Shown here one piece after another: positions 7,209-14,498 of a stretch of 24,399 bases of DNA (position 1 is its first letter; every line of letters starts with the position of its first letter). The notes beneath the pieces are model-generated. The model was not told the DNA's origin, did no database searches, and saw nothing but the letters and a program-made list of their open reading frames with translations. This DNA is from a virus. The stretch is from IMG/VR virus record IMGVR_UViG_3300042691_025948, positions 1 to 24,399 of that record. One strand, 5' to 3'. The translations under genes and the position numbers were made by a program.

Positions 7209-7817
7209 ATGAGTTCGCAACAGTACGCCCTGGAAGTCGTCACCGGCCCGACCGACGAACCGGTTGGCCTGGCCGATCTCCGTGCACACTTGCGGCTCGC
7301 GGCGTCGATCGACGACGACGAGATTTCGCGGGTGTGGATTCCGGCAGCTCGCGAGCTGATCGAGAAGACTACCGGCCTGCGGTTGATGTCTCAGACGCTC
7401 AAGATGAGCCTTGACCGGTTTCCGATTCGTGGCGCGGCGGTTCGCGACCAGTGGCTGCCATGCGGCTTCGAATTGCCGGTACATCCGGTGGCGAGCGTGT
7501 CGAGCGTGAAGTACCTCGACCCTGATGAAGTTGAGCAGACGCTTTCCACCTCGGCTTACACGGCGGACGTCAACCGGCGGCTTGCCCGCGTTGTGTTGAA
7601 CCAGGGCTACACCTGGCCGGCCGCGAAGGCTGTTGCGAACGCGGTTCGCGTTACCTTTGTCGCCGGCTGGTCGAGCCGGGCCGCGGTGCCGGCGAGTCTG
7701 CGGGCGGCGGTGATGCTCCAGTCGCGAGCCCTGTACGACGGCGAAACGGACCTGACCGAGACGGTTGAGCGGCTCGTCAACCTCAATTGGAGCGGCAGCC
7801 TCGATGCCTCGACATGA
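7209..7817 (+). CDS. Head-tail connector (gp6-like)
   Basis: This 202-aa protein begins at ATG 7209. The pattern EPVGLADLRAHLRLAASIDDDEISRVWIPAARELIEKTTGLRLMSQTL at the N-terminus is characteristic of the HK97 gp6 / phiE125 gp8 connector group, whose rings attach below the portal. Further on come HPVASVSSVKYLD and VRVTFVAGW followed by helix VPASLRAAVMLQSRALYDG. It follows the capsid gene in the normal order. An earlier in-frame ATG at 7101 lies inside the hairpin and tRNA-like region and would add 36 atypical residues, so I prefer 7209 despite no strong ribosome site. Confidence 0.88.
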   Translation: MSSQQYALEVVTGPTDEPVGLADLRAHLRLAASIDDDEISRVWIPAARELIEKTTGLRLMSQTLKMSLDRFPIRGAAVRDQWLPCGFELPVHPVASVSSVKYLDPDEVEQTLSTSAYTADVNRRLARVVLNQGYTWPAAKAVANAVRVTFVAGWSSRAAVPASLRAAVMLQSRALYDGETDLTETVERLVNLNWSGSLDAST

Positions 7818-8172
7818 CGGGCCGACTTCGAAGTCGCTCTCGCGCCGGCTCAATGTCCGCGTCGCGATCTACGCGCCGCCCGATCCGACGAGCGACGCGA
7901 ACCGCGGCGACTTCGGCGAGGTGACTGGCGAGCGGCGGCTAATTGGTTACGACTATGCCGCGATCGTTCCAACCGTGACGGCTCCCACACCGGCGGCCGG
8001 CAAGCTCGCAGCGTCAAACGGCTACACGGTGGAAATGCGCCGGCGGGCGTTGGGAACGGATTACCAGCTTGACGTCTTGACCGGGTCGCTGATTGGGACG
8101 ACGCTTTTCGTCCAAGACGTTGGCCGGCCTGCCGACGGGCGAGGCGGAACGATTACGGTTCTCTGCCAGTGA
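7804..8172 (+). CDS. Head-closure / head-tail adaptor protein
   Basis: This 122-aa protein's start overlaps the connector stop by 14 nt. The chain is mostly beta (LNVRVAIYAPPDPTSDANRGDF, ERRLIGYDYAAIVPTVT, YTVEMRRRALGTDYQLDVLTG, LIGTTLFVQDVG), the kind of small barrel found in stopper proteins such as SPP1 gp16. Family assignment rests mainly on position between the gp6-like connector and the tail-completion proteins. In frame there is an earlier ATG at 7765, but that would lie deep in the connector gene. Confidence 0.72.
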   Translation: MPRHDGPTSKSLSRRLNVRVAIYAPPDPTSDANRGDFGEVTGERRLIGYDYAAIVPTVTAPTPAAGKLAASNGYTVEMRRRALGTDYQLDVLTGSLIGTTLFVQDVGRPADGRGGTITVLCQ

Positions 8173-8182
8173 GGACGGACGG

Positions 8183-8596
8183 ATGAGTAAGGCGGTAAAG
8201 GTTGTGCGGTCACTGCTCGTCAATGATGCGACGGTCGGCGACTGCATCGGCAATCGTTGCTTCCCGGTCGACGGCGTACCGAAGTCGACGCCGTGGCCCT
8301 ACATCGTGATGACGCGGCAAAGCGATCGCGGCGAAGGCAGCCTGAACGGTGACGGCTCGGATGAGCGGATTGCCACGATCCAGCTTGAAATCGTGTCTCG
8401 GACATACGCCGACGCCGCGGCGATCGGCGACGCAATTCCGGCCGCGGTAAACGGTGGAACGCGAACCGTTGCCGGCATCCAGGTGGTTGAGTCGCTGGCC
8501 GACGACGGCGGCGATTCGCCGGATGGCCCGATCGACCTCGACGAAAGCGAGGCTTTTGTCATGACGGTCACTGTCAATGTGGCGTACATCCCATGA
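8183..8596 (+). CDS. Tail-completion protein (DUF3168-like)
   Basis: This 137-aa protein starts at ATG 8183 after GAGGACGGACGG. The pattern VRSLLVNDATVGDCIGNRCFPVDGVPKSTPWPYIVM is the usual opening of the DUF3168 / gp17-like tail terminator group (a helix, then a 'P...WPYIV' strand), and AFVMTVTVNVAYIP closes it with the expected terminal strand. Such proteins cap the tail tube at the head side. Its ATGA overlap with the next gene implies translational coupling. The order (connector, closure, this, gp10-like, tube) differs slightly from HK97 but is common. Confidence 0.78.
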   Translation: MSKAVKVVRSLLVNDATVGDCIGNRCFPVDGVPKSTPWPYIVMTRQSDRGEGSLNGDGSDERIATIQLEIVSRTYADAAAIGDAIPAAVNGGTRTVAGIQVVESLADDGGDSPDGPIDLDESEAFVMTVTVNVAYIP

Positions 8597-9063
8597 GGGT
8601 AAAAGGAACGTTGACCGGCGCCGAATACGGAAAGCTTCGTGCCGGCAAAATCCCCGCCGCGGTGAAAAAAGCCCAACGGGCAAGCGTGCTCAAGATTGTT
8701 CGTGAAGTCGCCAAAGACGCGAAGGCGACGGTAAGGAAGCGTACCGGGCTTCTCGCAAAGTCGATGGGTGCCGTCGTTCGAGCGACGAAGAGCGAAACAG
8801 TAATCGGCATCGCTGGCCCGCGACGCGGATTCAAAGTAACGGCTGAGCAGCAAGGGAAAAAGCTTGTCGGCACGACCGAGAAGGGCAAAACGGTCAAGCT
8901 CAAAAACGAGGTCAAAGCCGGCAGCGAGATCAGCCCAACGAGATACGCCCATCTCGTTGAGCGGCGGTTTCCGTTTCTGCGACCAGCGGCAGCAAAAGCG
9001 GGCCGCACGGCAAAAGCCGAAATTGTCAACTCGGTCAACCAAGCGATTCAGTCAACGAAATAG
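8593..9063 (+). CDS. HK97 gp10-like tail-completion protein
   Basis: This 156-aa, strongly basic protein shows the gp10 pattern: an N-terminal helical stretch rich in Lys/Ala, then VRKRTGLLAKSMGAVV (about 47-62), TVIGIAGPRRGFK, and SPTRYAHLVERRFPFLRPAAAKAG (about 117-140), corresponding to the family's conserved Y-A-x-x-V-E and F-L-R-P-A motifs. It joins the head to the tail during assembly. It overlaps the previous gene by 4 nt. Codon usage is more AT-rich than its neighbours, with many AAA/AAG, which reflects lysine content. Confidence 0.82.
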   Translation: MRVKGTLTGAEYGKLRAGKIPAAVKKAQRASVLKIVREVAKDAKATVRKRTGLLAKSMGAVVRATKSETVIGIAGPRRGFKVTAEQQGKKLVGTTEKGKTVKLKNEVKAGSEISPTRYAHLVERRFPFLRPAAAKAGRTAKAEIVNSVNQAIQSTK

Positions 9064-9075
9064 GGGGCTTCTTTT

Positions 9076-9528
9076 ATGTCTGGCGTGAAATCTCAAGGCA
9101 CTCGCGTTTACCGCGCCGCCCTGGCTTCGTCTTGGGTGGCGCTGGCTGCCGGCGCTTACCCATCGTCGCCGTGGGCCGAGGTGACGCGCGGGTTGTCGAT
9201 TGACCCCAAAGGCGACGAGGTCGAGAAGTTCGACAACTCGACGCTCGGCGACACGTCGCCGCTCCCGGCGATCGAAACGAAGCCCGGCGGACTCACGTTC
9301 ACGCGGGAGAAGGACGCAAATAGCGCCGCGCTGCGGGCTCTCTGTGATGGCGGCGTGACGAAATACGAGTGGGCCGTTGTGTTCGTCGACGGCACGGCCG
9401 AGACTTGCACCGGCTACCTGACCTGCACGAACCCGGGCCGAGCGTCGAGAGGGTTCGCGAACCGGGTCGAGGAAGCTTACGAGGTGGTGGCGACGACCAA
9501 GTGGACGCACCGCGCGGTTGCGTCGTAA
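9076..9528 (+). CDS. Major tail tube protein
   Basis: This 150-aa protein lies between the tail-completion genes and the chaperone pair, the fixed position of the tube subunit. The sequence is mainly beta: WAEVTRGLSIDPKGDEVEKFDNSTLGD, GGLTFTREKDANSAALRALCDGGV, YEWAVVFVDGTAETCTGYLTC, AYEVVATTKWTHRAV. Tube proteins of non-contractile tails have this two-sheet layout with the helix between. ATG 9076 has AGGGGG about 9 nt upstream. The Cys-Cys pair region (TCTGYLTC) is noted but its role is unclear. Confidence 0.78.
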   Translation: MSGVKSQGTRVYRAALASSWVALAAGAYPSSPWAEVTRGLSIDPKGDEVEKFDNSTLGDTSPLPAIETKPGGLTFTREKDANSAALRALCDGGVTKYEWAVVFVDGTAETCTGYLTCTNPGRASRGFANRVEEAYEVVATTKWTHRAVAS

Positions 9529-9543
9529 ACGGGAGGACTGGCA

Positions 9544-9927
9544 TTGAGTGAAGTTCTTAACGCGGACAATTGGCGGGCGAAGCGGCAGCGCCCGGCGGTG
9601 TTGGCGCTCGCGTCGCTTGGCGGCGCCAGGGTGATCCTTCGCCCGATGTCTGCTCTCCGCAAACTGGAACTCGAAAAAGTCTCGGACAACAAAGACCTTT
9701 TTGTAGCTCTACTGGCCGACACCGCTTGCACCGGGGAAGCCGACGGTGACGCCGTCGTCAGCGTCGGAAATCCCATTTGGAAGCCGGAAGAGATCGTGAG
9801 TGACGAGTTCCCCGGCGACGCTCTCGACGAGTTGGCCGACGGCGTGCTGAAGTATCTCGGCCTGCGTCGGAGTGCCGAAGCAAAAAACTTCTACCCCGCG
9901 AGCGATTCGCCTGCCGTCTCGCCCTAA
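9544..9927 (+). CDS. Tail assembly chaperone, upstream frame (gpG-like)
   Basis: This 127-aa protein starts with TTG at 9544, supported by GGGAGG 8-13 nt upstream. It sits between tube and tape measure, where siphophages encode their tail assembly chaperones. A slippery heptamer A AAA AAC (9882-9888) lies near its end in the correct register (GCA AAA AAC), so a fraction of ribosomes should shift to the -1 frame and make a 197-aa fusion. The unshifted product stops at 9927. Content (PMSALRKLELEKVSDNKDLFVALLADTAC) is compatible with the gpG group; the frameshift and position carry most of the weight. Confidence 0.82.
   Translation: MSEVLNADNWRAKRQRPAVLALASLGGARVILRPMSALRKLELEKVSDNKDLFVALLADTACTGEADGDAVVSVGNPIWKPEEIVSDEFPGDALDELADGVLKYLGLRRSAEAKNFYPASDSPAVSP
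9882..9888 (+). other. Programmed -1 ribosomal frameshift site
   Basis: The heptamer A AAA AAC occurs in zero-frame register. From base 9888 the -1 frame is open (CTT CTA CCC CGC...) through 10133 and contains the whole downstream frame. A stem GCGAG/CTCGC downstream (about 9898-9924), or the nested GCGA/TCGC, may act as stimulator. The same layout (gpG with gpGT by -1 slip) is known in lambda and many siphophages. Confidence 0.85.
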
Positions 9928-10136
9928 TGATGGGCCAGGCCGACCCTCTCGAAATGCTCGCGGGAATGCATGAGGCCACGTTTCAAATGTGGCTGCAATA
10001 TTTCGCGGAAGAGCCGTTCGGTCCCCAGGTAGAAAACCTGATGCGGGCTCAGTGCGCGGCGGCCGCATCTGGCGGTGGAGACCCAGGCGATTACTTACCA
10101 ATGACGGCGCCGATTGAGGTAGAAGAAGTTGGCTGA
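9888..10136 (+). CDS. Tail assembly chaperone, -1 frame extension (gpT-like)
   Basis: Read from the slip site this gives 82 residues: RFACRLALMMGQADPLEMLAG, then MHEATFQMWLQYFAEEPFGPQ. The run 'R-x-x-L-A-L-M-x-G ... P-x-E-x-L ... EF/TFxxWxxYFxxEPFG' is the classic downstream half of phage tail assembly chaperones. Internal ATGs at 9927 and 9930 overlap the upstream stop (TAATG), so a free 69-aa form by reinitiation is also possible. The fusion presumably escorts the tape measure and recruits tube subunits. The stop at 10134-10136 overlaps the tape-measure start. Confidence 0.8.
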   Translation, partial: LLPRERFACRLALMMGQADPLEMLAGMHEATFQMWLQYFAEEPFGPQVENLMRAQCAAAASGGGDPGDYLPMTAPIEVEEVG

Positions 10137-11763
10137 GACGATCGGTAATTTGGCGTACAAGCTGTCCGTTGACAACGGCCAGTTCACGGCGGGCATGCAG
10201 CAAGCCGGCACGCAGATTGACCGTCTCGCGCAGCAATCGAAAACGAGCGGCACGGCGATCGAGCGGGCATTCGCGTCAATCGGCGGCGGCGTTACGAACA
10301 CGTTTGAGGCGTTCCGGTCGGGAGGCGTCAGTGGAGCAATCGCATCCGTGACGTCTGGAGTCGGCGGGCTGGTGTCTCAATTCACGCAGCTGGCCGGGAT
10401 CGGCGGAACGTTTGTTACGGGTTTCGTCGCCGGTTTCTCGGCGGTTGCTGAGTTGGCTGACAGAACGGCCAAGGCAATCGCGGACGTCGGCAAGCGGGCC
10501 GCGGCGGTCGGCGAAACGTCTGGCAACCAGCAAGTTCTCGACCGCGTCTTTCGCAATGCCGGCCTCGACCCCGAAGCGGTCAACACGATTTCGCAACGAT
10601 TCTTCGCGAAGCTCGGAGAACTACGGCAAAGCCTGGCGACTGGCGGGACTGGCGGCGAGACGGGCGACGTTTTGCGGCGCATCGGCCTTGACCCGCAAGC
10701 GTTCTCCCAGCTTCGCCCAGCGGAAGCGATTGAGACGCTCACTGAACAGCTTCGCCAAGTGCCGAACGCCTATGACCGAGCCGCTGCGGCGCAGGCTCTT
10801 TTCGGCCGGGCGATGGCCGATCTCTTGCCGGTTATCAATCGAGGGAGCCGGGCGTTTGCCGATGCTCGCGCGGATGTGCGGCAGTCCGGGCAAAACGCCG
10901 AGCTAACGGCGGCCGCGCTCGAAGCTCAAGGACTCAACCGTCAGACGTCGCGTGAGGATCGCTACGGGCTATGGACGGGCATAACGCGAACGTGGGATGA
11001 GTTCTCGACCGGTCTCAGCCTGGCGCGTGCTCGTGCTGCGCGTGGCCGCGCTGAAGCCGTCGACGCGGTGATTGACCTTTTCGGCGGCGTGACCGTGGCC
11101 GAGAGGGTTCGCCGCGATGAGGCCGGGGCGCGGCAAGCCCCGCCGGAAATCCGATTCGACGCTGCGGCGGCGCGAACGCGAGCGGCGAACGAGGCGGCCG
11201 AGCGGGTTCGTAATACGTGGCGGCAGACGGCGGAGGCCGTCGGCCTGACAACCCGAGAAACGGAGATTCTCAGACAACAACAGGCCGGCGCGTCACAAGA
11301 CACGGTGCAACAGCTTCGCGCGGCTGACGCCCTACTCGTGAACGCGGAGGCTCGCGTCGCTCGTGAGCGAGAATTGCGCGGCGTGCTGACCTCAAACCGC
11401 ACAGCCTACGAGCGGTTTTCAGAATCGCTCGTAAGCCTCAACCTCAACGTCAACCGATTCACCGGCGCGGAGGCGACGCGAGTTCTCGGCGCGTCGTTCC
11501 GAGACCTTGAGCGAGCGATCGGACTTGGCGGCCGACAGGACTTTGCCATCAACGGCGTCAACGCCGGCGGCGTCGAAGCCGCCCGAATTCTTGCCGATCG
11601 GGAAGTCCGCCGCAACAGCGGCGAAAACGACCCGCAACAACGGGTGATTCAAGTGCTCGAAGCGGCACGCGAAATCCAAGCTCAACAGCTTGAAGAAAGC
11701 CGAGCGATCGCGGAAGTGTTGCGAAACATGCCCGGCTTCGGCATCGCCCCAGTGAGGAATTAA
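10129..11763 (+). CDS. Tape measure protein
   Basis: This 544-aa protein sets tail length. It starts with TTG (10129), overlapping the previous stop by 8 nt. Residues 1-45 (IGNLAYKLSVDNGQFTAGMQQAGTQIDRLAQQSK) are the standard N-terminus of siphophage tape measures. A glycine-rich hydrophobic segment follows (about 50-115, VSGAIASVTSGVGGLVSQF to GTFVTGFVAGFSAVAELADR), then long Ala/Arg/Glu helices to the end. At the usual 0.15 nm per residue the tail would be about 80 nm; that figure is an estimate from a general rule. No lysozyme or peptidase insert is visible. Confidence 0.88.
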   Translation: MAETIGNLAYKLSVDNGQFTAGMQQAGTQIDRLAQQSKTSGTAIERAFASIGGGVTNTFEAFRSGGVSGAIASVTSGVGGLVSQFTQLAGIGGTFVTGFVAGFSAVAELADRTAKAIADVGKRAAAVGETSGNQQVLDRVFRNAGLDPEAVNTISQRFFAKLGELRQSLATGGTGGETGDVLRRIGLDPQAFSQLRPAEAIETLTEQLRQVPNAYDRAAAAQALFGRAMADLLPVINRGSRAFADARADVRQSGQNAELTAAALEAQGLNRQTSREDRYGLWTGITRTWDEFSTGLSLARARAARGRAEAVDAVIDLFGGVTVAERVRRDEAGARQAPPEIRFDAAAARTRAANEAAERVRNTWRQTAEAVGLTTRETEILRQQQAGASQDTVQQLRAADALLVNAEARVARERELRGVLTSNRTAYERFSESLVSLNLNVNRFTGAEATRVLGASFRDLERAIGLGGRQDFAINGVNAGGVEAARILADREVRRNSGENDPQQRVIQVLEAAREIQAQQLEESRAIAEVLRNMPGFGIAPVRN

Positions 11764-12794
11764 TGGCGATCGTGGTGTCAGGTTTGGATTCCCTGGAAGG
11801 GAACATCGACGGCAAGGACGGCTCGTCGTCTTCAACGGTGACGTACCGAGTCGAGACGACCGACTCGCCGCTCGTCGTCGGCGACATTGCGATTTCGGCG
11901 GCAGTGTCTTCGGCCAGCGGCTTTTCGATTGGTACGCCTTACCCGTTCGACGCGAACTCCTGGTGTCGCAAGATTTCCAGCAGGTGCCAAGGGCGCCGCA
12001 CTCGCGGCGATGGCGTCGCGGTGTGGACATGGAAAACAACTCTGGAATTTTCGAGCGCGACAGAGAGCGATTCGGCTGGAGACGGCGGCGGCGGCGAAGG
12101 CGGAAACGGCGGTTTTACGAATCAGCGAGACCCGTCTTTGCGGGCGCCCAGGATCTCGCTTTCTGCACGGCCGTTTGATGAGCCGGTGTCGATCGACATC
12201 AATGGCGCGAATGTACGAAACAGTGCTGGCGATCCAATCGTTCGCACGCGGAAAAACGCTCATTTGATCGTTCGGTGGGATAAGTTCGTTCGAACATGGG
12301 ACTGGAGGGACAATCGGCCGGTTCACGCTGGCGGCTACCTTTATTCGCGCAATCAGGACGCATGGGCGCCAGCTGGCCCGTACACGACACTGCTCGGCGC
12401 AACAACCGTTGCGGCGGGCCAAGCGCAAATGCAGTCGATCACGACCGATATCTCTTTCGAGGCCGGCGGCGGCGTCAACGTGTCGGTTGAGATCGCGATC
12501 GACCCGAACGCGTTCAAAGACATTTTTTTGGACCAGGGATTTTTCTATAACGGCGGCGCCGGCGGCGGAAGCATGGCTGATCCGGTCGCGCCGGCGAACC
12601 TTCGCCGGCGGTTCGTCGATCGCAACGGCGTCGCGACCGGCCCGCAACTGCTCGACGGCAACGGCGCGCCGCTCGCCGAAGGCGCGGACCCGGTCAACAT
12701 CGAACGGCAGTATTACGGCCTCAAGGACTGGAACGCGAGTCCTTGGGGGCCGACGACCACGGACGGGCGATTCTTCGCCCTCCCAGCGAGTTAA
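11763..12794 (+). CDS. Putative distal tail protein
   Basis: This 343-aa protein directly follows the tape measure (TAATG overlap, GAGGAATTA upstream). It is beta-rich with no recognised motif; a Gly-rich linker (DGGGGEGGNGG, about residues 105-116) separates an N-terminal domain of about 100 residues from a larger C-terminal one (LIVRWDKFVRTWDWRDNRPVHAGGYLYSRN, SWQ-free). A further Gly-rich turn (YNGGAGGGSMADP) precedes the last 70 residues, which contain LRRRFVDRNGVATGPQLLDGNG. Position fits the distal tail or hub component, but sequence alone does not show which. Signal and membrane segments are absent. Confidence 0.65.
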   Translation: MAIVVSGLDSLEGNIDGKDGSSSSTVTYRVETTDSPLVVGDIAISAAVSSASGFSIGTPYPFDANSWCRKISSRCQGRRTRGDGVAVWTWKTTLEFSSATESDSAGDGGGGEGGNGGFTNQRDPSLRAPRISLSARPFDEPVSIDINGANVRNSAGDPIVRTRKNAHLIVRWDKFVRTWDWRDNRPVHAGGYLYSRNQDAWAPAGPYTTLLGATTVAAGQAQMQSITTDISFEAGGGVNVSVEIAIDPNAFKDIFLDQGFFYNGGAGGGSMADPVAPANLRRRFVDRNGVATGPQLLDGNGAPLAEGADPVNIERQYYGLKDWNASPWGPTTTDGRFFALPAS

Positions 12795-12799
12795 GAAGA

Positions 12800-14320
12800 A
12801 TGGCGAAGCGGCTCTACACATTCGATCGAAGGCAGGTGGCCGACTACAACCGGCTACGTGGCGACGTCGCGCGGCTGATGCAGGGCGCCGCGGCTGAGTT
12901 CGTCGATGTCTCGCGGCAGGAGGAGTCGCACGCGGTCAACTACCAGCTTGTCAAGGTGACAGCGGACGAGCGCGGCGAAGACGGGTTTTACGACGGCGAA
13001 ATCGTCCTGCCGATCAACAGTAGCACGGCAACGACTGAAGAGATCGGGTTGACGTGCAAGATCACGACGACGACGCTCAACCAAACGCTTGCCAAGGGGA
13101 AAGTTTACTTCGCTCAGTTCGCGCATCACCTTGACAGCATCGACGACGGGTCTGTTTTCCTTGTCCCCGACGCTGCTCCCGCAGTCGCTCCCCTACCGAT
13201 CGAGGTGACGGCCAAGGAGGAAGTTGACGACGTCTGGCTGCACTCGTGGAAGGAGCTGGAATTCACAGCGGCGGGCGTACTGCCAACAGAGAAAGCCGGC
13301 GGGCGAACCGGCGACAAGTCTGGCGCGTGGCCGCTGATCGAGATCGAGAACCACGAACTCGAAGTGGGCACGAAAGTTTTCGCGTGGGAAGTGGCGGTGA
13401 AGCCGCCGGAAATCGTGATCGAGGAAACACAGGCCGGCGGCGATGGCGAGAACCAGGCATGGACGCTCTACATCAAGGACGCGAAGGGCGGAACCTACAC
13501 GCTGTTCGCGGACGATGAGCCGACGGACCCGATTGACTGGGACGGCGGGGCGACGGACATCAAGGCGGAAATTGAGGCGGCGGCCGGCGTCACGCTATCG
13601 TCGTTCACTGGCGCCGGCACTGAGGCGAGTCCGTATGCGTTCTCCGTGACGAGCGACACGGACCCGCACACGCTGACGCTCGGCGACGTTTCCGAATTGA
13701 TCGGCGATGGCGGCATGGCATGCTCGTACCAAACGGGCGGCGGCGGAAGCCCTTTCACTTGGACCGACATAAAGACGGCCAGTTACGAGGCGAACGCGTG
13801 GGAGATTGTGCCGGTTCGGCCCGACGTCAACAACACGGCGACGGTGACCGACGCGACGAACGCGACGCCGATCGTCATTACGACCGACGGCCCGCACTAC
13901 TTCGTGACTGGGCACACGGTCACAATCTCTGGCGTCAATGGCAACACGGCAGCGAATGGAACGTGGGTAATCACGAAGCTCACCGCTACAACCTTCGAAC
14001 TTGACACGTCGGCCGGCAATGGCGACTTCACGAGCAGCCCGTTCGCGCTCGCGACATGCCTGGCGGCGCCGACGATTACGCTGCCGGACTGGTCGACGAC
14101 GCCGGCGGACACGGAAATCATCATCAACGTTCTCGGCGTCACGCCGTCAAACTTCAAGATGGTTGTACTTGACAGCAACGGCGCAAACGTCAACGGCGAA
14201 GACCTTGGAGGCGGCAACCTCGTGGACGCTGTTGAGCCGTGGTCGGGGCACGCGTTCCGATTTGTCCGGGCGCCGATCGAGGACGTCGGATGGCTTTGCC
14301 AGGGCGTTCGCCGCACGTAG
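12800..14320 (+). CDS. Tail-tip/fibre protein with repeated beta domains
   Basis: This 506-aa protein's start at ATG 12800 (MAKRLYTFDRRQV), 6 nt after the previous stop, is favoured over an in-frame ATG at 12743 that would overlap. Residues about 222-315 resemble the phage structural repeat of type 'TLYIKDAKGGTYTLFADDEPTDPIDWDGGATDIKAEIEAA'. Residues about 347-415 (ITTDGPHYFVTGHTVTISGVNGNTAANGTWVITKLTATTFELD) match the FCCH-like beta fold named after ubiquitin-activating enzyme E1, which is frequent in tail fibres and unrelated to ubiquitin there. The N-terminal 200 residues are unrecognised. A role in the tip or baseplate is inferred from position. Confidence 0.75.
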   Translation: MAKRLYTFDRRQVADYNRLRGDVARLMQGAAAEFVDVSRQEESHAVNYQLVKVTADERGEDGFYDGEIVLPINSSTATTEEIGLTCKITTTTLNQTLAKGKVYFAQFAHHLDSIDDGSVFLVPDAAPAVAPLPIEVTAKEEVDDVWLHSWKELEFTAAGVLPTEKAGGRTGDKSGAWPLIEIENHELEVGTKVFAWEVAVKPPEIVIEETQAGGDGENQAWTLYIKDAKGGTYTLFADDEPTDPIDWDGGATDIKAEIEAAAGVTLSSFTGAGTEASPYAFSVTSDTDPHTLTLGDVSELIGDGGMACSYQTGGGGSPFTWTDIKTASYEANAWEIVPVRPDVNNTATVTDATNATPIVITTDGPHYFVTGHTVTISGVNGNTAANGTWVITKLTATTFELDTSAGNGDFTSSPFALATCLAAPTITLPDWSTTPADTEIIINVLGVTPSNFKMVVLDSNGANVNGEDLGGGNLVDAVEPWSGHAFRFVRAPIEDVGWLCQGVRRT

Positions 14321-14340
14321 TGAAGGTCGGGAGGCTCGAC

Positions 14341-14481
14341 GTGCTTCAACTTGATTGGGTTGACCTGACTGCGCTGGCTGTCGGATTGTATTTGTTCGGC
14401 GGCCTGACGCTGGGAATCGCAATCGGGCGATTTCTCGCGAAAGCACGCCATCGCCGAGAATTTTGGGACGAACTCGGGTAA
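14341..14481 (+). CDS. Small single-pass membrane protein
   Basis: This 46-aa protein starts with GTG at 14341 after a good GGGAGG site (7 nt spacing). One hydrophobic span (LTALAVGLYLFGGLTLGIAIGRFL, about residues 8-31) is followed by a basic, charged tail (KARHRREFWDELG), predicting N-out/C-in or a tail-anchored protein. It lies between two tail-fibre genes. Earlier in-frame ATGs (14239, 14290) overlap the previous gene and lack support. A holin, antiholin or host-modifying function is possible, but nothing specific identifies it. Confidence 0.55.
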   Translation: MLQLDWVDLTALAVGLYLFGGLTLGIAIGRFLAKARHRREFWDELG

Positions 14482-14498
14482 AAGAAGGGACAAGCCCT

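Noticed and set aside
5709-7853. 714-codon open frame on the minus strand
   Set aside because: Antisense to the major capsid and connector genes; same GC-driven artefact, and it runs straight through the hairpin and tRNA-like region.
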